NCBI GenBank assembly: GCA_035686365.1
Contig: DASRZM010000032.1
Coordinates: forward strand, 1-15,701
Source of the DNA: DASRZM01 sp035686365
Lineage (GTDB): Bacteria; Pseudomonadota; Gammaproteobacteria; Xanthomonadales; Xanthomonadaceae
Length of the DNA stretch: 15,701 nucleotides
Direction of reading: 5' to 3'
In this document: piece by piece, positions 1 through 6,918 of the stretch
Numbering within the stretch: the first letter of the stretch is position 1
How the letters are laid out: each line of letters begins with the position of its first letter
Notes under the pieces: generated by a model
What the model was told of the DNA's origin: nothing
Databases searched by the model: none
Seen by the model: the letters and a program-made list of their open reading frames with translations, nothing else
Translations under genes and position numbers: made by a program

Positions 1-1
1 G

Positions 2-70
2 CGGCGACGGCGGACGAGGAAACGCCGCCGCCGCCCGAGCTTGCCCGGGGTACCGGCTGCGGCCCTGTAG
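2..70 (+). other. Possible 3' end of an upstream plus-strand gene
   Basis: The second plus frame is open from the window edge to a TAG at 68-70 and reads as an arginine/lysine-rich tail ending in PSLPGVPAAAL. A short hairpin (59-64 with 70-75) overlaps that stop and could be a terminator stem. Basic tails of this kind occur on many GC-rich proteins, but too little is visible to name one. The other two plus frames are no more convincing, and the stretch could equally be non-coding. Confidence 0.2.
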
Positions 71-97
71 GCCGCGCCGGCGGGGCGCCTGGGGCGC

Positions 98-334
98 CTA
101 GTGGTGGGGTTGGGGTTCCGTCTGGTGCTCTTCGAACATCCGGGTCAGACGGTCCTTCGCGAACAGTTTTTCCTTCTTCATCCGCATCAGCGTGGTGTCG
201 TCGATCGGCAGCACCCCGAGTTCGGCGTCCAGCACCTGTTTGTCGAGCTCGCGGTGGCGGTGATAGAGCTGACGGAACTCGCTGTCGCTCTTGAGCAACG
301 CTTCCACTTCGCTTTGCGGCGTACCTTCGAACAT
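98..334 (-). CDS. YdcH/DUF465 family small protein
   Basis: This is a 78-residue, highly charged, mostly helical protein of the YdcH (DUF465) family. The family is short and SlyX-like, usually 70-80 residues, and has no established biochemical role. The recognisable parts are an N-terminal helix around LLKSDSEFRQLYHRHRELDK, a turn near LPIDDTTL (residues 42-49) and a second helix with the family-typical MKKEKLFAKDRL (52-63). The start was chosen because a strong AGGAGG lies seven bases upstream of the ATG. Longer in-frame extensions give low-complexity arginine-rich sequence. It is transcribed in the same direction as the OmpA-like pair but is separated from it by about 400 bases and hairpins, so it probably has its own promoter. 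Confidence 0.85.
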   Translation of the reverse strand: MFEGTPQSEVEALLKSDSEFRQLYHRHRELDKQVLDAELGVLPIDDTTLMRMKKEKLFAKDRLTRMFEEHQTEPQPHH

Positions 335-374
335 CGGCTGACCTCCTCCTGCTGGTGACGCAGCCACATACGCA

Positions 375-402
375 AACGCCCCGCGCACTAGGCCGGGGCG
401 TT
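375..402 (-). terminator. Terminator-like hairpin upstream of ydcH
   Basis: A perfect 9-base-pair GC-rich stem (375-383 with 394-402) has a 10-base loop. It extends by G-U and C-G pairs on the minus strand, where it is preceded by an A-rich run and followed by TTT. On the plus strand it is followed by a looser T-rich stretch (TTCGTTTGGTT), so the direction is not certain. It lies 40 bases upstream of ydcH, where it would end a transcript entering from 410-540 on the minus strand. Confidence 0.5.
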
Positions 403-411
403 CGTTTGGTT

Positions 412-534
412 CTCTGCGGTGTGCTCGGGCCGGGCGCCTGCATGTACTGGGCACCCGCCTCCGTGTTCTGAGGCGGCGCGCTCCGCAATGGTGTCGGTTG
501 CGCTCATCGGCCCGGTCTCTACTAGGCCGCACAG
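412..534 (-). ncRNA. Candidate structured RNA in a gene-free gap (335-741)
   Basis: The gap 335-741 holds no convincing protein gene. On the minus strand 534-412 can fold as two nested closing stems (527-534 with 412-419, one mismatch; 508-514 with 426-432). These enclose three hairpins: 484-488/498-502, 455-461/470-476 and 433-438/450-455. The last needs a G-U pair that exists only on the minus strand. A terminator-like hairpin follows within 10 bases. The layout looks like a small RNA or leader, but GC-rich DNA yields many chance stems and no known family was recognised. A 39-residue frame (507-388) overlaps it, without a clear ribosome site. Confidence 0.22.
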
Positions 535-684
535 TGTCGTATGGCTGTACGGGAATTTGACCCTACTCCGCTGCTCCCGGGGTCGCAAGACCTCTGCTAT
601 GTCATTGATTTCATTTGGGTCGATGGGCTGCGCAGGGCCGGGGGCGCGCACCGGCCGCCGGCCGTGTCCAAGCGCTTTGGAGAC

Positions 685-730
685 AGCCACTTATCGCTGC
701 CGTGCCGGCGTGCACCATGGCTAAGTGGCT
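685..730 (-). terminator. Hairpin downstream of the OmpA-like gene
   Basis: A perfect 9-base inverted repeat (685-693 AGCCACTTA with 722-730) begins 11 bases after the OmpA-like stop codon. The loop is 28 bases. The following minus-strand sequence has only a weak T run, while the plus strand shows GTTTT after the stem. It is plausibly the transcript end of the lipoprotein pair. Confidence 0.35.
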
Positions 731-741
731 GTTTTCCGACC

Positions 742-1716
742 TCAGCCGGATGCGCCGGGAACGACGATCTCGACCCGGCGGTTGCGGGCGCGGCCGGCTT
801 CGGTGTCGTTGGCCGCTACCGGCCGGTCCTCGCCGTAGCCCACCGCGCGCAGGCGGCCAGCGTCCACGCCCTCCTCCACCAGCGCCTGGCGCACGGCCTC
901 GGCGCGGCGCTGCGAGAGCACCTGGTTGAGGTTGGCGCTGCCCTGGGAGTCGGTATGGCCCTCGATCAGCACCTGGACCGACGGGTGCGCCTGGACGAAC
1001 TGCACGACCCGCTGCAGGTTGGCCCGCGCCTCGGGCCGCAACGACGCCGCGCCGCTGGCGAAGGCATCGCCCGAAAGGGTCATGACCTGGCCGCGGGCGT
1101 CGCTGCGCGCGGACATCGATTGCAGCTGCAGGCGCAGGCTCTCGGCAGCGGCGCCGGCCAGCTCGGCCTCGCGCTTGGCCAGTTGCGCCTCGCGCGCCTG
1201 CGCCTGGGCCAGTTGCTTGGACAGCTCCGCCTCGGCCAGCGCCGCGCGCGCGTCCTCGTAGGACTGCACGCTTTCGGCCTGCGCTGCGGCGGCCGTCCGC
1301 TGGGCCCGCTCGGCTTCCTCGGCACGGGCCAGGCCCTGCAGGCGCAGCTTCTCGGTTTCGATCCTCGCCAGCTCGGCGTCGCGGCGAGTGGCCTCCAGCA
1401 GGATGTGGTCGCGCTCGCGTTCGAGCTGCTGCAGCTGGTGCTGCGCCAGGTCGGCCTCGGCCGCGGCGCGGGCAATGTCGACCCGGCGCTGGGCGGTGTA
1501 GGCGCGCAGTTCGCGCTCACGCGCGGGCGCCGCCGACAGCTCGGACAGGGCCTGGCGGGCCTGCACGCGCTCGGCCCCGGCCAGCTCGCCGAGGCTGGGG
1601 TCGGCCTCCAGCGAAGCCAGTTCCGCGGCGATGCGCTCATGGTCCAGGTCGCGCCTGGGCGTCGCCGCGCAGGCGGCCAGCACGGCGGCCAGCAGCAGCA
1701 GCGCCAGTGCCCTCAC
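742..1716 (-). CDS. OmpA-family lipoprotein with long coiled coil
   Basis: A 324-residue outer-membrane lipoprotein that should anchor the envelope to peptidoglycan. Residues 1-16 form a lipoprotein signal (LALLLLAAVLAAC; lipidated Cys16, followed by Ala, which favours outer-membrane sorting). Residues about 75-200 are a long Ala/Glu/Arg/Gln-rich coiled coil. Residues about 208-318 are an OmpA C-terminal domain with GHTDSQGSANLNQVLSQRRA (253-272), and ARNRRVEI (310-317) near the end. The start is the GTG at 1716, which overlaps the TGA of the upstream DUF4398 gene as GTGA. A longer frame running upstream antisense lacks a signal peptide. The coupling implies the two proteins are made together and probably act together. 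DUF4398-OmpA pairs and fusions are known in proteobacteria, but their precise role is not. Confidence 0.88.
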   Translation of the reverse strand: MRALALLLLAAVLAACAATPRRDLDHERIAAELASLEADPSLGELAGAERVQARQALSELSAAPARERELRAYTAQRRVDIARAAAEADLAQHQLQQLERERDHILLEATRRDAELARIETEKLRLQGLARAEEAERAQRTAAAAQAESVQSYEDARAALAEAELSKQLAQAQAREAQLAKREAELAGAAAESLRLQLQSMSARSDARGQVMTLSGDAFASGAASLRPEARANLQRVVQFVQAHPSVQVLIEGHTDSQGSANLNQVLSQRRAEAVRQALVEEGVDAGRLRAVGYGEDRPVAANDTEAGRARNRRVEIVVPGASG

Positions 1717-2084
1717 CGTCCGGACTCCCCGAGCAGTTCGCGCCGCAGCGCCTCGTTCTCCTGCGTGCGCTGGTGCACGGCTGCGCGCCCGGTGGCGGCC
1801 CGCGCCTTGGCGGCGGCCAGCTCGGCGTTGACCTGGGCCTGCAGGGCCATGCGCCGGGCCACCTCGTAGTCGCGGCCCTCGAACGCGGTCTCCGCGGCCG
1901 CCAGCTGCCGTCGGGCGAAGTCGAACTCCACCGGGGACAGTGCGTCGGCGTCGGCCTGACTCGCGCGATCCAGCGCCACCGCAGCCGCCTCGATCTGCGT
2001 CCGCGGCGGCGGAGCGACGGCGCAGCCGACGAGCCACGCCGAAACGAGCATCAGAACGTAGATTTTTGTGGCCGATGGTGTCAT
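1713..2084 (-). CDS. DUF4398 domain lipoprotein
   Basis: A 123-residue predicted lipoprotein. The signal peptide ends in the lipobox LVGC (Cys21), which is followed by Ala. The mature part starts with a Pro-rich stretch and then forms two or three Ala-rich amphipathic helices with the spacing typical of DUF4398 (for example RRQLAAAETAFEGRDYEVARRMALQAQVNAELA). The function of this family is not established; it is usually found next to or fused with OmpA-like peptidoglycan-binding domains, as here. The ATG at 2084 was chosen because it places the hydrophobic signal directly at the N terminus; the ribosome site is weak (GCGGGA). It overlaps the OmpA-like gene by four bases and is transcribed divergently from pilU. 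Confidence 0.8.
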   Translation of the reverse strand: MTPSATKIYVLMLVSAWLVGCAVAPPPRTQIEAAAVALDRASQADADALSPVEFDFARRQLAAAETAFEGRDYEVARRMALQAQVNAELAAAKARAATGRAAVHQRTQENEALRRELLGESGR

Positions 2085-2205
2085 AACATCCCGCGTCGAT
2101 CGCCGTGCGACGGCCGCCATTGTCCGCATGCCGGGCGCCCGGATGCAATGGGCCCAAGGGGGATGGCCGCCTCGACACGGCTCAAGCCGGCTGGGGAGCG
2201 ACGCG

Positions 2206-3333
2206 ATGGATATCGGCTATTTCCTGAAACTGATGACCGAGAAGAACGCGTCGGACATGTTCCTGACGACGGGCGCTCCGGTCCACATCAAGGTCGAGGG
2301 CAAGCTCTACCCCCTCGGCAACACCGGCCTGCCCGCGGGCATGGTCAAGAAGATCGCCTACTCGCTGATGGACGAAGGCCAGGTGCCCGTGTTCGAGCGC
2401 GACCTGGAGCTGAACATGGCGATCGCCGTGCGCGATGCCGGGCGCTTCCGCGTCAACGTATTCAAGCAGCGCGGCGAAGTCGGCATGGTGGTGCGTGCCA
2501 TCAAGAGCGAAATCCCCTCGATCGAGCAGCTCAAGCTGCCGGCGATCCTCCAGGACATCGTGATGGAGCCGCGCGGCCTGGTGCTGGTGGTGGGCTCCAC
2601 CGGCTCGGGCAAGTCGACTTCGCTGGCGGCGATGATCGACCACCGCAACACCCATACGCCGGGCCACATCCTAACCATCGAGGACCCGATCGAGTTCCTG
2701 CACCGTCACAAGAAGTCGATCGTCAACCAGCGCGAGGTCGGCCTGGACACGCACGCGTTCCACAACGCGCTCAAGAACGCCATGCGCGAAGCGCCGGACG
2801 TGATCCTGATCGGCGAGATCCTGGACACGACCACCATGGAATCGGCGATCGCGTTTTCCGAGACCGGCCACCTGTGCCTGGCCACGCTGCACTCCAACAA
2901 CGCCGACCAGACGCTCGAGCGCATCCTCAACTTCTTCCCGGAATCGGCGCACAAGAACGTGCTGATGAACCTGGCGCTGAACCTCAAGTCGGTGATCAGC
3001 CAGCGACTGGTCGTGGGCAAGGACGGCAAGCGCCTGCCGGCGGTGGAGGTGCTGATCAATACGCCGCTGATCCGCGACATGATCCGCCGCGGCCAGATCC
3101 ACGAGGTCAAGGAGGCGATGGAGAAGTCGCTGCAGGAAGGCATGCAGACCTTCGACCAGTCGCTGTACCGCCTGTACAAGGACGGCAAGATCGACCTGGA
3201 GGAGGCGCTGCGCAAGGCCGACTCCCGCGACGGACTGGCGCTGAAGATCCGCCTGTCCGAGGGTGGCACCGGCGAGCACGACCCCTACGCCGAGGCCTAC
3301 GGGGAAACCGACACCGGATTCGGCAATACCTGA
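2206..3333 (+). CDS. pilU: PilT/PilU-type type IV pilus retraction ATPase
   Basis: A 375-residue cytoplasmic hexameric ATPase of the type IV pilus retraction family, most like PilU. PilU works with PilT to depolymerise pilin during twitching. Motifs in order: N-terminal PAS-like region (1-100), Walker A GSTGSGKST (130-138), Asp box TIEDPIEF (157-164), Walker B VILIGEILD (199-207) and His box TGHLCLATLHSNNA (220-233). The length and the N-terminal MDIGYFLKLMTEKNASDMFL fit PilU of xanthomonads. A good GGGGAG lies eight bases before the ATG. The Walker B tail reads EILD rather than the EIRD common in PilT. No pilT is next to it in this window, so the PilU label rests on sequence recognition, not context. 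It is convergent with maiA. Confidence 0.88.
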   Translation: MDIGYFLKLMTEKNASDMFLTTGAPVHIKVEGKLYPLGNTGLPAGMVKKIAYSLMDEGQVPVFERDLELNMAIAVRDAGRFRVNVFKQRGEVGMVVRAIKSEIPSIEQLKLPAILQDIVMEPRGLVLVVGSTGSGKSTSLAAMIDHRNTHTPGHILTIEDPIEFLHRHKKSIVNQREVGLDTHAFHNALKNAMREAPDVILIGEILDTTTMESAIAFSETGHLCLATLHSNNADQTLERILNFFPESAHKNVLMNLALNLKSVISQRLVVGKDGKRLPAVEVLINTPLIRDMIRRGQIHEVKEAMEKSLQEGMQTFDQSLYRLYKDGKIDLEEALRKADSRDGLALKIRLSEGGTGEHDPYAEAYGETDTGFGNT

Positions 3334-3410
3334 GCGATCCGACCGCTGTTCTCCGGGGAGCCCACCGAGCTCCTGACCGGCCGAGGGCAGGAAGGCCCCG
3401 CGATATCGAG

Positions 3411-3434
3411 CCCTCACCCATCGGGAGAGGGGGG
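3411..3434. repeat. REP-like palindrome, degenerate copy A
   Basis: Between the convergent pilU and maiA ends lies CCCTCACCCATCGGGAGAGG followed by GGGG. This is a shortened version of the CCCTCACCCCAACCCCTCTCCC...GGGAGAGGGG unit seen elsewhere in the window. Confidence 0.6.
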
Positions 3435-3445
3435 CAGCCGGTGGC

Positions 3446-4126
3446 TCAGGCTTTGTCGCCGTTGTGGTTGGGCGCGTCGGCCTGCACTTCCGGGCGCGCC
3501 GAGTCGAATGCCGGCAGTTTCAGGCACTCGGCATTCACGCGCGCCACGGTCGGGTACGGCGTCATGTCCACGCCGAAGCGCTCGGCGTTGTACACCTGCG
3601 GCACCAGGCACACATCGGCGATGGTCGGCGCGTCGCCCTCGCAGAAACTGCCGGTGGCGGGGTTGTCCGACAGGATCATCTCCAGCGCACGGAACCCCTC
3701 CTCGATCCAGTGCCGAACCCAGACCACGCGCTCGGGCTGGGGAACGCTCCAGATGTTTTCGAAGAACTGCAGCACGCGCAGGTTGTTCAGCGGATGGATG
3801 TCGCAGGCGATCAGCTGCGCGATGCCGCGCACGCGGGCGCGGTCGCGCGAGCCCGGCGGCAGCAGCGTTGGGTCGGGCCAGCTCTCCTCCAGGTACTCGA
3901 GGATCGCCAGCGACTGCCGCACGATGCGGTTGCCGTCCACCAGCACGGGCACCATTTCCTGCGGATTGAGAATGCGGAAGTTCTCGCTGTGCTGCTCGCC
4001 CCCGCCGCTGGCCAGGTGCACGGGCACGATCTCATGCGGCAGCCCCTTGAGATTGAGCGCAATGCGGATTCGATAGGCGGCACTGGAGCGCCAGTAGCTG
4101 TACAGCTTCAGGGTGTTGGCTGCCAC
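3446..4126 (-). CDS. maiA: Maleylacetoacetate isomerase (zeta-class GST)
   Basis: A 226-residue glutathione-dependent isomerase converting maleylacetoacetate to fumarylacetoacetate, the fourth step of tyrosine/homogentisate breakdown. The thioredoxin-fold N terminus carries the zeta-class signature SSAAYRIRIALNLKG (14-28, catalytic serine region), NPQEMVPVLVDG (54-65, the cis-proline loop) and QSLAILEYLEE (71-81, glutathione binding). The helical C-terminal domain includes LIACDIHPLNNLRVL and TIADVCLVPQVYNAERF (168-184). The start is taken as a GTG at 4126, with GGGGA about ten bases upstream. In-frame extension toward 4339 is arginine-rich and unlike the family. It is the last gene of the hpd-hmgA-fahA-maiA series, although 234 bases separate it from fahA. 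I saw no clear promoter in that gap. Confidence 0.92.
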   Translation of the reverse strand: MAANTLKLYSYWRSSAAYRIRIALNLKGLPHEIVPVHLASGGGEQHSENFRILNPQEMVPVLVDGNRIVRQSLAILEYLEESWPDPTLLPPGSRDRARVRGIAQLIACDIHPLNNLRVLQFFENIWSVPQPERVVWVRHWIEEGFRALEMILSDNPATGSFCEGDAPTIADVCLVPQVYNAERFGVDMTPYPTVARVNAECLKLPAFDSARPEVQADAPNHNGDKA

Positions 4127-4360
4127 GATTCGCGCTTCCCCGTCGCCCGGTGGTGGCGACTGCTGACGATCCCCCAACGCGGTCACCCCCCGGCCTGTGT
4201 CGACCGATGCGCTCCCGGGTTGCGCGGCTCTTCGTCCGCTGCACCTGCGGGCCCGGGTAACCGCCTGCAATCTACTCCGCGCGGGGTGTGCTGGGAAGCC
4301 TTCACTGCGCGGACGGCGCATCTGGCGGCTTGAACGCACCGGCGCGGCTGCCGCTCCGGT

Positions 4361-5347
4361 TCAGGTGCGATAGCGCTGCACTTGCTGCTCGATGGCGCCG
4401 AAGATCGATCGTCCCTGCGCGTCGAGCATCTCGACGCGGACGCGGTCGCCGAAACGCAGGAACGGCGTGGTCGGTTCGCCTCCGGCGATGATCTCCAGCA
4501 CGCGCTTCTCGGCCAGGCACGAGGCACCCTTGCCGACGTCGGCGTTGGCGATCGTGCCCGATCCCACGAGGGTGCCGGCCGCCAGCGGCCGCGTGCGCGC
4601 GGCATGGGCGACGAGCTGGGCGAAGCTGAACTGCATGTCGACGCCGGCCTCCGGCTCGCCGAAGCGCTCGCCATTGATCCACGAACGCAGCGGCAGGTGC
4701 AGCTTGTCGCCTCGCCAGGCGTCGCCGAGTTCATCGGGCGTTACGAACACCGGCGAGAGCGCCGAGCGCGGCTTGGACTGCAGGAAGCCGAAACCCTTGG
4801 CCAGTTCGCCCGGGATCAGGTTGCGCAGCGACACGTCGTTGACCAGGCCCACGAGCTGGATGTGGCGACCGGCCTCGGCGGCATCCACCGCCATGGGCAC
4901 GTCGTCGGTCACCACCACGACTTCGGCCTCCAGGTCGATGCCGTCCTCCTCGCTCACCGCCAGGATCGGATCCAGCGGACCGTGGAAGCCGGCGCTGACG
5001 GCCTGGTACATCAGCGGGTCGGTATAGAAACTCTCGGGTACCTGGGCCCCGCGCGCCTTGCGCACGCGCTCCACGTGCGGCAGGTAGGCCGAACCATCGA
5101 CGAACTCGTAGGCGCGCGGCAGCGGCGCGGCCAGCGCCGCCAGGTCCAGGTCGAATGCACCCTCGGCCTTGCCGGCGTGCAGCGACTGCGCCAGCGCATT
5201 GAGCCTGGGCGCGATCGTGTCCCAGTCCTCGAGCGCGCGCTGCAGCGTCGGCGCCATTGCGCCGGCGCGCACAGCGTGGGCGAGGTCGCGGCTGACCACC
5301 ACCAGCGTGCCGTCGCGTCCGCCTTCCTTGAGGGATCCGAGTTTCAT
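4361..5347 (-). CDS. fahA: Fumarylacetoacetate hydrolase family protein
   Basis: A 328-residue hydrolase splitting fumarylacetoacetate into fumarate and acetoacetate, the last step of the pathway. The FAH fold is recognisable from the likely metal ligands Asp110 (SFYTDPLMY), Glu140 and Glu142 (DLEAEVVVV) and Asp171 (GLVNDVSLRNLIPGE), and from the C-terminal GTLVGSGTIANAD (258-270) and GDRVRVEMLD (300-309). The length is about 330 residues, shorter than the roughly 420-residue animal enzyme, which is usual for this bacterial type. The ATG has AAGGAG eight to nine bases upstream, and the frame running further upstream is antisense to hmgA sequence. FAH-fold enzymes have varied substrates, but the neighbours maiA, hmgA and hpd fix this one with good confidence. 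Confidence 0.92.
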   Translation of the reverse strand: MKLGSLKEGGRDGTLVVVSRDLAHAVRAGAMAPTLQRALEDWDTIAPRLNALAQSLHAGKAEGAFDLDLAALAAPLPRAYEFVDGSAYLPHVERVRKARGAQVPESFYTDPLMYQAVSAGFHGPLDPILAVSEEDGIDLEAEVVVVTDDVPMAVDAAEAGRHIQLVGLVNDVSLRNLIPGELAKGFGFLQSKPRSALSPVFVTPDELGDAWRGDKLHLPLRSWINGERFGEPEAGVDMQFSFAQLVAHAARTRPLAAGTLVGSGTIANADVGKGASCLAEKRVLEIIAGGEPTTPFLRFGDRVRVEMLDAQGRSIFGAIEQQVQRYRT

Positions 5348-5380
5348 CTGGATGTCTCCTTGGCAATGGCTGGTGTTCTG

Positions 5381-5438
5381 CTCCCCTCTCCCCTCGGTAG
5401 AGGGTCGGGGGTTCTCCCCTCTCCCGAGGGGAGAGGGG
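5381..5438. repeat. REP-like palindromes, copy B (two units)
   Basis: Two adjacent palindromic units lie between hmgA and fahA. The first (5384-5404) is imperfect. The second (5416-5438) has perfect 10-base arms around GAG (CCCCTCTCCC / GGGAGAGGGG). They lie within the operon transcript and could act as a stability element or partial terminator. Confidence 0.75.
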
Positions 5439-5448
5439 CGTCGTCCAT

Positions 5449-6789
5449 TCAGTGCTGGCCGGCCTCGAAGTGCTTCTCCAGCCCCTGCCAGCACTCCTGG
5501 TAGTCGCCCTGCCGCTGCGGCGACTCCAGCGCCTGGCGCGTGGGCCTGAGCACGCAGCGGGCCTCGAACATGAAGGCCATGGTGTCGGTCACGTGGTCCG
5601 GGACGGTGGTGTCGGCGGCGCTGGCCTTCTCGAAGGTGGCCGCGTCGGGTCCGTGCCCGCTCATGCAGTTGTGCAGGCTGGCGCCGCCGGGTTCGAAGCC
5701 GCCTTGCTTGGCGTCGTAGGCGCCGTGGACCAGGCCCATGAACTCGCTGGCGATGTTGCGGTGGAACCAGGGCGGCCGGAAGGTGTGCTCGGCGACCAGC
5801 CAGCGCGGAGGGAAGATCGCGAAGTCCATGTTGCCGACCCCGGCGGTGTCCGACGGACTGGTCAGCACCAGGAAGATGCTGGGGTCCGGATGGTCGTAAC
5901 TGATCGAGCCGATCGTGTTGAAGCGGCGCAGGTCGTACCGGTACGGCGCGTGGTTGCCGTGCCAGGCCACCACGTCCAGCGGCGAGTGCGCGATCGGTGC
6001 ACGCCACAGGCCGCCCTGGAACTTGGCGATCAGCTCGAACTCGCCTTCGCGATCCTCGAAGGCAGCGACCGGCGTCTGGAAATCGCGCGGGTTGGCCAGC
6101 CCGTTGGAACCGATCGGGCCCAGGTCCGGCAGGCGCAGCGCGGCGCCGAAGTTCTCGGCCACATAGCCGCGTGCGGCCCCGTCGGGCAGCTCGACCCGGA
6201 AGCGGATGCCGCGCGGAATCACCACGATCTGCTGCGGCTCGACCTCCAGCACACCCAGTTCGGTGCACACCCGCAGGCGTCCACGCTGGGGCACGATCAG
6301 CAGCTCGCCGTCGGCGTCGTAGAAATAACGCCCGTCCATGGAGCGATTGGCCGCGTACAGGTGGACTGCGATCCCGCTCTGGGCTTCGGGTCCGCCGTTG
6401 CCGGCCCAGCTCGCCAGACCCTCGATGAAGTCGGTCGGCGCCGAGGGCATGGGCAATGGATCCCAGCGCAGCTGGCTGGGCGACGGTGCGACCTCGTCGA
6501 AGCGGTTGTGCAGGCGCGGCTGAGACCAGGCCTCGAAGGCGCCGTGCATGAGCGCCGGTCGGATCCGGTACAGCCAACTGCGGCGGTTGAACGCGCGCGG
6601 CGCGGTGAAAGCGGTGCCGGAAAGCTGCTCCGCATACAGCCCCAGCGGCGCGCGCTGCGGCGAGTTCCGCCCCACCGGCAGCGCGCCGGGCACCGCCTCG
6701 GTGGCGAACTCGTTGCCGAACCCGCTCATGTAGGCGCGCGCCGCCGCGGCGGGCTCGCTGCGTTCGGACTGGCTGGACTTGGCGGCCAT
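5449..6789 (-). CDS. hmgA: Homogentisate 1,2-dioxygenase
   Basis: A 446-residue non-haem iron dioxygenase that opens homogentisate to maleylacetoacetate. The hallmark start YMSGFGNEFATEA (20-32) is present. The iron ligands by family comparison are His343 and Glu349 (WFHRNIASEFMGL) and His379 in SLHNCMSGHGPD (371-382); His373 is also conserved. Full family length with no break. The ATG at 6789 has a GGAG upstream. It lies second in the minus-strand series, after hpd and a REP-like element (129-base gap) and before fahA (about 100 bases). Loss of this enzyme causes brown pyomelanin in many bacteria, so the intact gene suggests complete breakdown rather than pigment formation. Confidence 0.97.
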   Translation of the reverse strand: MAAKSSQSERSEPAAAARAYMSGFGNEFATEAVPGALPVGRNSPQRAPLGLYAEQLSGTAFTAPRAFNRRSWLYRIRPALMHGAFEAWSQPRLHNRFDEVAPSPSQLRWDPLPMPSAPTDFIEGLASWAGNGGPEAQSGIAVHLYAANRSMDGRYFYDADGELLIVPQRGRLRVCTELGVLEVEPQQIVVIPRGIRFRVELPDGAARGYVAENFGAALRLPDLGPIGSNGLANPRDFQTPVAAFEDREGEFELIAKFQGGLWRAPIAHSPLDVVAWHGNHAPYRYDLRRFNTIGSISYDHPDPSIFLVLTSPSDTAGVGNMDFAIFPPRWLVAEHTFRPPWFHRNIASEFMGLVHGAYDAKQGGFEPGGASLHNCMSGHGPDAATFEKASAADTTVPDHVTDTMAFMFEARCVLRPTRQALESPQRQGDYQECWQGLEKHFEAGQH

Positions 6790-6867
6790 CTCAGGAGTCT
6801 CCTCGGGACGCGGTGGGGCCGTTCGGATCGGGTTGGCGCGTGGCCGGAGGTCGGGGCCACCCGTCAT

Positions 6868-6911
6868 CCCGGACCCTCACCCCAACCCCTGACCCGGAGG
6901 GAGAGGGGCAG
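6868..6911. repeat. REP-like palindrome, copy C
   Basis: CCCGGACCCTCACCCCAACC followed by CCTGACCCGGAGGGAGAGGGG lies between hpd and hmgA. It shares the GGACCCTCACCCCAACCCCT core with the copy upstream of pdhA. The stem is imperfect because the CTCTCCC arm is changed to CTGACCC. Confidence 0.75.
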
Positions 6912-6918
6912 GTGTGCC

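Noticed and set aside
388..507. A 39-residue minus-strand frame starting MSATDTIAERAASEH
   Set aside because: There is no good ribosome site, the stop codon is inside the terminator-like stem, and no family is recognised.
403..550. Plus strand considered as 6S RNA because of a GCGCTCCGC segment and a nearby TGGTG
   Set aside because: The matching 3' closing strand for the CTCTGCGG end was not found downstream on that strand in the expected form, and the usual neighbours are absent.
1707..4076. Plus-strand open frame of about 790 codons overlapping pilU in another frame
   Set aside because: It is a frame-shifted shadow of pilU and of the antisense of maiA, with arginine/proline-rich sequence and no domain.
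4127..4360. Gap between maiA and fahA examined for a small gene or promoter
   Set aside because: Nothing convincing was seen: no ribosome site with a plausible frame and no paired -35/-10 boxes. In-frame extension of maiA through it is arginine-rich and unlike the family.
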